Positions 8,532 through 18,590 of a DNA stretch of 64,000 nucleotides are shown here, in pieces. The position numbers and the translations under genes were made by a program. Position 1 is the first letter of the stretch. Every line of letters starts with the position of its first letter. The stretch is from Novilysobacter antarcticus. GTDB taxonomy: Bacteria; Pseudomonadota; Gammaproteobacteria; Xanthomonadales; Xanthomonadaceae. Below the pieces are notes generated by a model, which saw only the letters and a list, made by a program, of their open reading frames with translations, did not search any database and had not been told where the DNA came from. The DNA lies in contig NZ_JAIEUJ010000001.1 of the NCBI RefSeq assembly GCF_019802285.1, positions 620,001 through 684,000 on the forward strand, given 5' to 3'.

Positions 8532-9860
8532 TCACTCCAGGCGGGGTAATCGAAGGCGGGCGCGGGTGCCTCCGCCATCCCCTCCGGTAAGCTCGAGCAG
8601 TCCGCCATAGCGTTTCGCGATTGCCTGGACGATCGTCAGGCCAAGCCCGCTGCCGCTGCCTGCCGCAACGCTCTGGCCGCGCCAGAAGCGCTCGGCAACG
8701 CGGCCGGGCGTCGGGCCTAGTCCCATGCCGCGGTCGGTCACCGTGAAATCCACCGCCTTTTCCTCGGGCAGGTCTTCGATCACGACATCCACCCGGGTAT
8801 CGTTCGGTGAGTAACGCAGGGCGTTGTCGATCAGGTTCCGCAACGCGATGCCTGCCAGTGCCGCCGGCATGTCGAGCTTGGGTGAGCGGGCAGGGCCACA
8901 ATATTTGACCCGTTCGAAAGCTCCCGGCCGGGCGTCGGCGATCGCGCATTCCACCGCGTCTTCGGCATTGGTTGCTTCGGACTCATCGAACAGCAGGCGA
9001 CCTTCCACACGCGCCAACAGCAGCAGTTGCTCCAGGGTCGAGCGGAGGCGGACAACGCCTTCGCCCGCATCGGCCAGTGCCTGGTCCCGGGTGTCACCAG
9101 CGGTCATGCGGGCGACCTGAAGGTGGGTGTCGATCGCGGTCAGCGGGGTGCGCAGTTCGTGCGCGGCGTCATTGGTGAAGTGGCGCTCCCGTTCCATCGC
9201 AGCGGCGGTACGCTGTTGGTGCTGATTGAGGGTTTCCGCCAGTGGCCGCAGTTCGGTCGGCAGGGCGGCAGTTTCCAGCAGTTCGACGCTGTGCGGGCCG
9301 CGGGCGGCGACGGTGCGGCGCAGACGCTCCAACGGTGCCAGTCCCCGTCCAACGCCAAGCCAAAGTGCGGCCAGTCCGCCCACGGCGGCAATCAAGAACG
9401 GCAGTCCAACCGCCAGCGCTATCCGACGCCGCAGGTCATCACGCTCCGTCATGCTGTCTGCCGTGGTGATGCTGAACTCCCCGCTGTGCAGGGTGTAGGT
9501 GCGCCACTGCGTGCCGTCGGCGGTGCGGGTGGCATACCCGGGCGTCTGCCCGTTCATCGGCAGGTTGGAGGCGCCCTTGGTGGCGGCAATGACCTCGCCG
9601 CGCAGTGATCGGACCTGGCACGCCATGCTCCGCTTTCCGGGAACCGTGACCGCAGCCTGTAGTGCCGATTCGCCCCGGTCGCCCAGGGCGGATGATTGCT
9701 GCATCAGGCCCGAGACCATGCTCGCAGACATCGCCAGCCGCTCGTCCAGCGTGCTCTGCAGGTTCCGGTCCAGGTCGCGGAACATCCAGGTTGCCGCCGC
9801 CGTCCAAAGTACGATCAGCGCGATCCCGATGCCGACCACCAGGCGCAGTCGCAGACTCAT
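8532..9860 (-). CDS. Two-component sensor histidine kinase (QseC/PmrB type)
   Basis: A 442-residue inner-membrane sensor kinase. One transmembrane helix lies at residues 6-27, a periplasmic sensor domain of about 120 residues follows, and a second helix lies near 145-168. The HisKA box is AAHELRTPLTAI with the phosphorylated His234. The HATPase domain shows the N box (NLIDNALRYS), the G1 box (TDRGMGLGP) and the G2 box (GSGSGLGLTIV). It starts within the response regulator stop (ATGA overlap), so the pair is co-translated. The topology matches the QseC/PmrB group. The signal is unknown; the periplasmic domain lacks an obvious acidic metal-binding patch. Confidence 0.9.
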   Translation of the reverse strand: MSLRLRLVVGIGIALIVLWTAAATWMFRDLDRNLQSTLDERLAMSASMVSGLMQQSSALGDRGESALQAAVTVPGKRSMACQVRSLRGEVIAATKGASNLPMNGQTPGYATRTADGTQWRTYTLHSGEFSITTADSMTERDDLRRRIALAVGLPFLIAAVGGLAALWLGVGRGLAPLERLRRTVAARGPHSVELLETAALPTELRPLAETLNQHQQRTAAAMERERHFTNDAAHELRTPLTAIDTHLQVARMTAGDTRDQALADAGEGVVRLRSTLEQLLLLARVEGRLLFDESEATNAEDAVECAIADARPGAFERVKYCGPARSPKLDMPAALAGIALRNLIDNALRYSPNDTRVDVVIEDLPEEKAVDFTVTDRGMGLGPTPGRVAERFWRGQSVAAGSGSGLGLTIVQAIAKRYGGLLELTGGDGGGTRARLRLPRLE

Positions 9861-10522
9861 TGGTCGATGCCGCCGAACCGATAGCCGATCCCCCGCACTG
9901 TCTCGACTACACGGGCGCCGAGTTTCCTCCGCAGGTTGTGGATATGGACGTTGAGCGCGTTGCTGCCAACCTCCTGCTCATAGCCGTACAGGCTGTCTTT
10001 GAGATGCTCGCCTGAAAGACAGCGACCGTCGGCGGCCATCAGCGCGGCCAGAAGGCTGGATTCGCGGCGGGACAGGGGGACGGGTGCACCTGCCAGCCAG
10101 GTCTCGCCACTGGCAGGATTAAGTTTGAGCGGCCCGGATTCGATGAGGTCGATGCTGCGGCCGTCGGCCCGCCGCACCAGCGCATGCAGGCGCGCGGCAA
10201 GCTCGCCCAGGTCGAAAGGCTTGGTCATGTAGTCGTCGGCGCCCGCCTGCAGGCCGGCAATTCTGTCCTCGATGGCGTCGCGGGCGGTCAGCAGCAGGAT
10301 CGGTACACCATGGCCATCGGTGCGGAGGCGCTGCAGAAGCTCGATCCCGTCACCGTCCGGCAGTCCGATGTCGAGCACCAGTACATCCAGATGACCGGTA
10401 GCAACAGCGGCTTTCGCCTCGGCTGCTGTGCCCACCGAGTCCACGGTGAGACCGTGCGAGCGGAGCCCGGCTACGATGCCGCGCGCGATCAGCGCATCGT
10501 CTTCGACGACCAGTACTCTCAT
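9857..10522 (-). CDS. Two-component response regulator (QseB/PmrA, OmpR family)
   Basis: A 221-residue response regulator. The receiver domain has the acidic pocket EDD (residues 7-9), phospho-acceptor Asp51 in VLDIGLPDGDG and Lys near 100 in MTKPF. The winged-helix DNA-binding domain (about residues 128-218) contains the QseB/PmrA-type segments LSRRESSLL, SNALNVHIHNLRRKLG and TVRGIGYRF. It is transcribed with the histidine kinase and divergent from the TlpA gene at 10638. A PmrA-like direct repeat (10599-10615) lies in the shared 115-base intergenic region and is the probable target for autoregulation and for control of the neighbour. Confidence 0.92.
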   Translation of the reverse strand: MRVLVVEDDALIARGIVAGLRSHGLTVDSVGTAAEAKAAVATGHLDVLVLDIGLPDGDGIELLQRLRTDGHGVPILLLTARDAIEDRIAGLQAGADDYMTKPFDLGELAARLHALVRRADGRSIDLIESGPLKLNPASGETWLAGAPVPLSRRESSLLAALMAADGRCLSGEHLKDSLYGYEQEVGSNALNVHIHNLRRKLGARVVETVRGIGYRFGGIDQ

Positions 10523-10598
10523 TGCTCCCTAATCCACCAATGCAAACCCGAAACTGTACGCGCCGGGAGAACATACGTCGCCCGGACTCGGCTGCGTT

Positions 10599-10615
10599 TT
10601 TAATCTCCGCTTAAT
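10599..10615 (+). promoter_or_regulatory. PmrA/QseB-like direct-repeat box
   Basis: The sequence reads TTTAAT, then five bases (CTCCG), then CTTAAT. This matches the (T/C)TTAAT-N5-(T/C)TTAAT direct repeat bound by PmrA-type regulators. It lies 22 bases before the TlpA ATG and 77 bases from the divergent response regulator start. The adjacent regulator belongs to the PmrA/QseB subfamily, which strengthens the call. Binding itself is inferred. Confidence 0.6.
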
Positions 10616-10637
10616 AGGGGGCGGTTAGAGTGGCCGG

Positions 10638-11531
10638 ATGCTCAGCATCGGTCCTTTCCCCTTGCCGGCAGCAATGCTGGCGGTTTCCCTCGTCGTTGCG
10701 GTCATCGTCTCGCGCCAGTTTGGCAGGCGCACGTGGGCACAAGAGGATGGTGCGCCAACAGCGCAAGCCAGTCCTGCAGGCGGGGCGGCTTCCGGACCTA
10801 AGGCGTCGTCAGTCCTCTTCGACATGTTCTTTATCGGCATCCTGGTAGCGCGGCTGGCCTTCGTGTTGCGGTGGTTGCCTGCGTACGTGGCGGAGCCGTG
10901 GTCGGTCCTGCGCATCGGCGACGGAGGGTTTACCTGGTGGGCCGGCTTGTTGGCCGCCCTGGGCTGGGGCGGCTGGAAGCTCCGCCAAAGCCCGGGTTTG
11001 CGTGTTCCGCTGATCGCAGGAAGCGTATCTGGACTGCTGGCCTGGGGAGCGCTGCTGGGATCGGTGTGGCTGATGCACCAGTCCAGCGTGGAATTGCCAA
11101 CCACCGAGATGACCACGCTCGACGACGAGCGGGTAACCCTCTCGTCGATGTCCGGTCAGCCGCTGGTGGTCAATCTTTGGGCCACCTGGTGCCCGCCATG
11201 CCGCCGCGAGATGCCGGTGCTGGCGAAAGGCCAAGCGTCCACGCCTGATGTCGGCTTCGTCTTCGTCAACCAGGGTGAGGGTCCGGAGCAGATTCGCGAC
11301 TATCTCCAGGCCGAGGGCCTGTCGCTGGACAACGTGCTGCTTGATCCGTTTTCCAGCCTGATGAACGAAATGGGTGCACGCGGGCTTCCGACCACGCTTT
11401 TCTTTGATGCCGATGGGCGGCTGGTGGACTTCCATATGGGCGAGCTGACCCAGGCCGGTCTTGCCAGCAAGCTGAAGGCCGTCGCCGGCTCGCCCGGCCC
11501 ACTTTCCCCCACTCCCCCGGAGGTGCCGTGA
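10638..11531 (+). CDS. TlpA-like thioredoxin fused to a multi-span membrane domain
   Basis: A 297-residue protein with two halves. Residues 1-155 are hydrophobic, with about four membrane segments and an arrangement reminiscent of prolipoprotein diacylglyceryl transferase (Lgt). The Lgt catalytic residues cannot be recognised, so this part is probably an anchor. Residues 160-290 form a TlpA/ResA-type thioredoxin with the active site WCPPC (Cys185, Cys188), a cis-Pro loop (RGLPTTLFF) and the FVNQGEG insert region. Such proteins reduce periplasmic disulfides, for example in apocytochrome c. The stop shares a base with the next start (TGATG), so it forms an operon with the DsbG-like lipoprotein. 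The start ATG has a weak ribosome-binding site. Confidence 0.8.
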   Translation: MLSIGPFPLPAAMLAVSLVVAVIVSRQFGRRTWAQEDGAPTAQASPAGGAASGPKASSVLFDMFFIGILVARLAFVLRWLPAYVAEPWSVLRIGDGGFTWWAGLLAALGWGGWKLRQSPGLRVPLIAGSVSGLLAWGALLGSVWLMHQSSVELPTTEMTTLDDERVTLSSMSGQPLVVNLWATWCPPCRREMPVLAKGQASTPDVGFVFVNQGEGPEQIRDYLQAEGLSLDNVLLDPFSSLMNEMGARGLPTTLFFDADGRLVDFHMGELTQAGLASKLKAVAGSPGPLSPTPPEVP

Positions 11532-12376
11532 TGGCACGCAAGACCACCCAGTCCTGGCTGTTTCTCGCCCCGATCCTGCTGTTGGCAAGTGCCTGCAGCG
11601 ACGCTGTGGAATCAGCCGCCCAGCCAGCTCCACCCCAGTCGACCGCGAACGCCGCGGCTCCTGGTGCCGGCAAGAAGACCGGCGACTATCCGGCTCCCAT
11701 CCAGGCGCTGGAAGCGCAGGGCCTGGAGGTGCTGGGAACGTTCAACGCGCCCTCGGGCCTGACCGGTTATGCCGGAATTGCCGGTGGCAACCCGGTGTCG
11801 ATCTATATGACCGGCGATGGTTCACACGCACTGATTGGCACACTCATCGACTCCGCCGGCAACGATGCCGGAGCGGAGGCGATTCGTGATCTGGTCGTCA
11901 AGCCGATGTCGGAGCGCACCTGGAGCAAGCTGGAGAAAGCGACCTGGGTGCAGGATGGAAAGACCGATGCACCGCGGGTCATCTACACATTCACCGACGC
12001 CAATTGCCCGTATTGCCACAGCTTCTGGGAAGCAGCGCGACCGTGGGTGGATTCGGGCAAGGTCCAGTTGCGGCATGTCATGGTCGGGGTGATCCGCCAG
12101 GACAGCGCCAACAAGGCCGCCGCGATCCTCAAGGCCGCGTCGCCTGAAAAGGCGCTGGCGGACAACGAGCGCAATCAGTCCAGCGGCGGCATCAAGCCGA
12201 TGGCGGCCATTCCTGCGGAGGTTCGGGCCCAGTTGGACAGCAACGAACGCCTGATGCTGGAGTTGGGCTTCCAGGGCACGCCGGGAATCCTGTTCCACGA
12301 CGAGCAGGGCAATGTCCAGCGTCGCTCGGGGATGCCGCAGGGTAGCGATCTCAACGTGGTCCTGGGTCCGCGCTGA
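11531..12376 (+). CDS. DsbG/DsbC-like thiol:disulfide interchange lipoprotein
   Basis: A 281-residue exported protein with lipobox LLASACSD (Cys22), so it should be lipid-anchored. Residues 40-140 resemble the DsbC/DsbG dimerisation and linker region. The C-terminal thioredoxin fold carries FTDANCPYCHSFW with Cys159-Pro-Tyr-Cys162 and the cis-Pro TPGILF. CPYC is the DsbG-type site; DsbC uses CGYC. DsbG protects single cysteines from sulfenylation and isomerises disulfides, and it needs a membrane electron donor. The TlpA-like protein translated just before it could serve as that donor. I start at the ATG at 11531; a GTG three bases earlier is also possible. Confidence 0.85.
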   Translation: MARKTTQSWLFLAPILLLASACSDAVESAAQPAPPQSTANAAAPGAGKKTGDYPAPIQALEAQGLEVLGTFNAPSGLTGYAGIAGGNPVSIYMTGDGSHALIGTLIDSAGNDAGAEAIRDLVVKPMSERTWSKLEKATWVQDGKTDAPRVIYTFTDANCPYCHSFWEAARPWVDSGKVQLRHVMVGVIRQDSANKAAAILKAASPEKALADNERNQSSGGIKPMAAIPAEVRAQLDSNERLMLELGFQGTPGILFHDEQGNVQRRSGMPQGSDLNVVLGPR

Positions 12377-12403
12377 CCCGACTATGACGCCAGGATTTCG
12401 CGA

Positions 12404-12435
12404 GGCGCACCGGGACCTGGTGCGCCGCGTTTTTC
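12404..12435 (+). terminator. Rho-independent terminator after the DsbG-like gene
   Basis: An 8-base perfect stem GGCGCACC (12404-12411)/GGTGCGCC (12419-12426) with a 7-base loop, followed by GCGTTTTTCC. It lies between the convergent DsbG-like and GntP permease genes. The T-run favours the plus strand. Confidence 0.75.
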
Positions 12436-12445
12436 CTGGTACCGC

Positions 12446-13849
12446 TTAGACGATGCCGGTGCTGTAGAACACGCCGATGATGACCATGACCGCCAGGGTC
12501 TTGATGATCGTGATCGCGAAGATGTCCTTGTAGGCCTGGCGGTGGGTCAAGCCGGTGACCGCCAGCAGCGTGATCACCGCGCCGTTGTGGGGCAGGGTGT
12601 CCATGCCGCCGGACGCCATCGAGGCCACGCGGTGGAGCACTTCCATCGGGATGCCTGCGGCGTTCGCGTTGGCGATGAAGGTCTCCGACATCGCCGCCAG
12701 GGCGATGCTCATGCCCCCGGATGCCGAGCCGGTGATGCCGGCCAGCGCGGTGACGGTGATCGCTTCGTTGACCAGCGGATTGGGGATTGCACCGAGCGCG
12801 TTGGCCACCACCAGAAAGCCGGGCAATGCGGCGATTACCGCGCCAAAGCCATATTCCGACGCGGTGTTCATGGCCGCCAGCAAGGCACCCGCGATCGCAT
12901 CCTTGGTCCCGATCGCAAAGCTTGTGATCACCGGCTTCCATGCGAACGCGATGACTGACAGGATGCCTACCAGCAGCGCACCCTCTACCGCCCAGATGGC
13001 AACGACGGACGAGATCTGCTGCACAACCGGCGCGTTGGTGCCGATCACGGCGGGATCAAAAGAGTGGCTCTCGCCGTAGTAGCGCGGTATCCAGTTGGTG
13101 AACAGTTTGTTGGACACACCCACCAGTATCAGCGGCAGGATCGCCACCATCGGGTTGGCCAGCTTGCCGCCGGTGAACTCGGCCGGCTCGTTGAGCAGCT
13201 TCGCCGGATCGCCATAGCCTTCACCGGCTTTCAGTGCAGCGCGCCGGCGCCACTCCAGATAGCTGATACCGACGATCAGGATGAACACGCCGCCGATCGT
13301 TCCCAGCCATGGCGCAGCCCAGGTGTCGGTGCCGAAGAAGGTGGTCGGAATGATGTTCTGGATCTGCGGCGTACCGGGCAGGGCGTCCATGGTGAAGGTG
13401 AACGCACCCAGCGCGATGGTGCCGGGAATGAGGCGCTTGGGGATGTCGCTCTGGCGGAACAATTCGGCGGCAAACGGATACACCGCAAACACCACCACAA
13501 ACAGCGACACGCCACCATAGGTGAGCAGCGCGCACACCATCACGATCGAGAGTATCGCCCGGCTGGCACCGAACAGCTTGATGGTGGCGGCCACGATGGC
13601 CTTGGAGAATCCTGACAGCTCGATGACCTTGCCGAAGATCGCCCCCAGCAGAAACACCGGGAAATACAGCTTCAGGAAGCCGACCATCTTGTCCATGAAC
13701 AGCCCGGTGAACATGGGTGCGACCAGGCTCGGATCGCTCAGCAGCACCGCCCCCAGCGCCGCGACCGGCGCGAACAGGATCACGCTGTAGCCGCGGTAGG
13801 CGACGAACATCAGGAACGCCAGTGCGCCCAGGACAATCAGGAAATCCAT
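12446..13849 (-). CDS. GntP-family permease
   Basis: A 467-residue inner-membrane transporter with about 12 hydrophobic segments, resembling the gluconate:H+ symporter family (GntP). Visible family-like segments include LLTYGGVSLFVVVFAVYP, AFTFTMDALPGTPQIQNIIP and a late GSASGGMSIALAAMSE. The substrate is probably an organic or sugar acid but cannot be set by eye. I start at the ATG at 13849, which has GGAG six bases upstream. It is divergent from a TonB-dependent receptor, 211 bases apart, so the two may share regulation and a substrate crossing outer and inner membranes. No gluconate kinase or Entner-Doudoroff gene is nearby. Confidence 0.82.
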   Translation of the reverse strand: MDFLIVLGALAFLMFVAYRGYSVILFAPVAALGAVLLSDPSLVAPMFTGLFMDKMVGFLKLYFPVFLLGAIFGKVIELSGFSKAIVAATIKLFGASRAILSIVMVCALLTYGGVSLFVVVFAVYPFAAELFRQSDIPKRLIPGTIALGAFTFTMDALPGTPQIQNIIPTTFFGTDTWAAPWLGTIGGVFILIVGISYLEWRRRAALKAGEGYGDPAKLLNEPAEFTGGKLANPMVAILPLILVGVSNKLFTNWIPRYYGESHSFDPAVIGTNAPVVQQISSVVAIWAVEGALLVGILSVIAFAWKPVITSFAIGTKDAIAGALLAAMNTASEYGFGAVIAALPGFLVVANALGAIPNPLVNEAITVTALAGITGSASGGMSIALAAMSETFIANANAAGIPMEVLHRVASMASGGMDTLPHNGAVITLLAVTGLTHRQAYKDIFAITIIKTLAVMVIIGVFYSTGIV

Positions 13850-14060
13850 GTCAACTCCGCCATGCGCCACTCCCCGTGCATCAGTGACCGTGGAGTGTCC
13901 GCGCAGCGCCGTCCTGCCGGCATTGTCCGAAGGTACAGCTGTGATCGGCGCCGGCGACGCCTAGTCTGACCGCCAAGGTGGAACCGGTCTGGGTTTGCCG
14001 AGGATCCGAAACCTCGACGCGACAACCGGCAAGCCAATCGAATTCAAGGGGAGAGACCGT

Positions 14061-16325
14061 ATGTACCGTAAGCAGTTGAGTGTCGCCATCGTCTGCGCAT
14101 TGCTCGCGCCTGGCGTCTTGGCGCAGGACGCGTCAAGCAACGCAGTACCCGACGCCACCGCGCAGGACAGCCAGGCCAGGACGCTCGACGCCGTGACCGT
14201 AACGGCCCGTCGGCGCACCGAGTCGATCCAGGACGTGCCGGTCGCGATCAGCGCGTTTGGCGAGGAAGCGCTCAAGGACCTGCAGGCCGACACCGTCGAG
14301 GGCTTGCAAGGCGTCGTGCCCAATATGAACATCGTGCAAGGCCGCGGATCGGCCAACTCGATCAACGTTTTCATCCGCGGCATCGGCCAGCCCGACGCGT
14401 TGCAGACTTTCGATCCCGGCGTGGGCATGTACGTCGATGACGTCTACTACTCGCGCATCAACGGCGCGATGTTCTCCTTGTTCGACGTCCAGCAGGTGGA
14501 AGTGCTGCGCGGCCCGCAGGGCACGCTGTACGGCAAGAACTCCACCGGCGGCGCGATCAAGGTCACCACCAAGAACCCGTTCGAGAACACCGGCGGCTCG
14601 GTTGAGGCCACGGTGGGCAACTTCGGCCAGCGCGAAGGCAAGTTCTACTTCGGCGGCGAGTTGAACGAATCGGTTGCCATGAGCCTTGCCGGCTCGATGA
14701 GCGAGAGCGACGGCTACGTGACCGACCCGTCCACGGGCCGCAAGTACAACGGTGACGAAAACAACGCACTGCGGGGCAAGATTGCGTTCAAGCTCAGCGA
14801 CAACGTCAACGCCACGCTGTCGCTGGACCGCAACAAGCAGTATGCACCGCTGACCCTGGGCCAGCCGACCGCGCCCCTTATCCAGACCGACCTGGCGTTC
14901 GGCCCGGTCGTGCTGAAACCAGCGCCGACGGGAGAGTACGACTTCCGGACGCGCACGTCGTTCGGTCCGAACCAGGGCCAGGAAATGACCCATACGGGCG
15001 CGAGCCTTGCGGTCGACTGGGATATGAGCGCGCAGTGGCGCTTCAAGAGCATCAGCGCGTGGCGGAAGTTGAAGACCAACTCCTTCATCGACATCGATGC
15101 GTCGGAGTTCGAACTGGGCGACGTGCTGGTGGCGATCGACCAGAATCAAAAGAGTCAGGAATTCCAGTTCCAATACGACAACGGCAGCAACCTGCAGGCG
15201 ATCTTCGGTCTGTATTACATGAATGAGAAGGTGCCTTCCTACCAGGAGGCCTATGCCAGCGATTTCTTTGCATTCGCCGGCACACCGATCTCGTTCCTTC
15301 GCACCATCGAAGACGACCTCGATACCACTTCCAAGGCCGCATTCGCCCACATGAGCTGGGAGTTTGTACCGACCTGGACACTGTCTGCCGGACTGCGCTA
15401 CTCAAAGGATGAGAAGGATTACATCCGGTCCACCAGCACGTACTGGGGCCCGCTCTTCGCTGCACTGAACGAGACCGTTGCCTTTGACGGCCGCCAGAGC
15501 TGGGACGCCTGGACGCCGTCGATCAGCCTGCAGAAAGCCTTCAGCAGCAACGTCATGGGCTACGTCTCAGCCAACCGCGGCTTCAAGTCCGGCGGCTTCA
15601 ACGGTCGCGCCAACTCGGTTCTGGAAACCACCCAGGCGGTGTTTGATCCGGAGTTCGTCTGGACCTACGAGGCCGGCCTGAAAATGCGCTCGGCCGACGG
15701 CCGCATGCAGGGCAATGTCACCGCCTTCCACAGCGAGTACAAGGACTTCCAGGCCCGTGTGTCGGAGATCGTGAATCCGGATTCGCCGACGCCCAGCTTC
15801 TCCTTCCCGGTGCTCAACGCCGCGTCGCTGAAAATCGACGGCATCGAGTTCGAAGGCAGTGCATTGCTCGGCGAGGGCACCCGTCTTTCCGGCCAGCTTT
15901 CCTACATGAACGCCCGCTACGACGAGTTCGTGGACCCTCGCGTGCAGCTGGACCCGGCGCTGGCCAACCTGCACGACCATGTCCCGTTCTCGCCTGACTT
16001 CACCGCGCGTGTCGCCCTGCAGCACACCTTCATCATGGATGGCGGCGCAGGGGTCACTATCGGCGGTGACGTGGCCTACCGTGATGACACCTGGCTCTCG
16101 GTCGACAACCGCAGCAACCTGATGCAGGACGCGTACGCAACCTACGGCCTTTTCGGTGTCTGGGATTCGTCCGACTATGCATGGCAGGTGCGCGCGGGCG
16201 TGCGCAACCTGGGCGACAAGGTCTACAAGACCGACGGCCAGGAGTTCTCCAGCGTCGCCAACATCCAGACCGCGTACTACGCGATGCCGCGCAACTACTA
16301 CCTGTCGGTGCGCTACAACTTCTGA
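14061..16325 (+). CDS. TonB-dependent outer-membrane receptor
   Basis: A 754-residue outer-membrane receptor. Signal peptide at residues 1-20 (cleaved near VLAQD), TonB box LDAVTVTARRR (about 36-46), plug domain to about residue 160 (PVAISAF, QVEVLRGPQGTLYGKNS), then a 22-strand-type barrel. It ends with the aromatic terminus YYLSVRYNF recognised by the BAM machinery. The ligand is unknown. Siderophore biosynthesis is absent and no Fur box is evident. The divergent GntP permease suggests a small organic acid or a complex containing one, but that is inference. GGGGAGAG precedes the ATG at 14061. A tonB gene follows convergently, past a terminator. Confidence 0.9.
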   Translation: MYRKQLSVAIVCALLAPGVLAQDASSNAVPDATAQDSQARTLDAVTVTARRRTESIQDVPVAISAFGEEALKDLQADTVEGLQGVVPNMNIVQGRGSANSINVFIRGIGQPDALQTFDPGVGMYVDDVYYSRINGAMFSLFDVQQVEVLRGPQGTLYGKNSTGGAIKVTTKNPFENTGGSVEATVGNFGQREGKFYFGGELNESVAMSLAGSMSESDGYVTDPSTGRKYNGDENNALRGKIAFKLSDNVNATLSLDRNKQYAPLTLGQPTAPLIQTDLAFGPVVLKPAPTGEYDFRTRTSFGPNQGQEMTHTGASLAVDWDMSAQWRFKSISAWRKLKTNSFIDIDASEFELGDVLVAIDQNQKSQEFQFQYDNGSNLQAIFGLYYMNEKVPSYQEAYASDFFAFAGTPISFLRTIEDDLDTTSKAAFAHMSWEFVPTWTLSAGLRYSKDEKDYIRSTSTYWGPLFAALNETVAFDGRQSWDAWTPSISLQKAFSSNVMGYVSANRGFKSGGFNGRANSVLETTQAVFDPEFVWTYEAGLKMRSADGRMQGNVTAFHSEYKDFQARVSEIVNPDSPTPSFSFPVLNAASLKIDGIEFEGSALLGEGTRLSGQLSYMNARYDEFVDPRVQLDPALANLHDHVPFSPDFTARVALQHTFIMDGGAGVTIGGDVAYRDDTWLSVDNRSNLMQDAYATYGLFGVWDSSDYAWQVRAGVRNLGDKVYKTDGQEFSSVANIQTAYYAMPRNYYLSVRYNF

Positions 16326-16352
16326 CCGACAACAAGCGTCAGGCGACACAGC

Positions 16353-16387
16353 AAAACGGCGGCGGGCCCAGGGCCTGCCGCCGTTTT
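16353..16387. terminator. Bidirectional terminator between receptor and tonB
   Basis: An 11-base perfect stem AAAACGGCGGC (16353-16363)/GCCGCCGTTTT (16377-16387) with a 13-base GC-rich loop. A's on one side and T's on the other let it work for both convergent genes. Confidence 0.85.
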
Positions 16388-16410
16388 CATTGCCCGGACC
16401 TGGCCCGGAC

Positions 16411-18466
<2,056 letters not shown>

Positions 18467-18590
18467 TCGCCTGATCGGGTGTCGGAACGGTCCGGGCCGT
18501 GCCTTGGAAGTTCTTTAAAACTGATTGTTGCGGTTTGCAGATTGTCCTGATCAAATGTTGCCGAATGTTCTGCTATTGGAATTGTCTGGC

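Noticed and set aside
14133-15350. 405-codon minus-strand frame inside the TonB-dependent receptor
   Set aside because: High-GC antisense artefact; it has no recognisable motifs, while the plus strand encodes a complete receptor with a signal peptide and a C-terminal aromatic residue.
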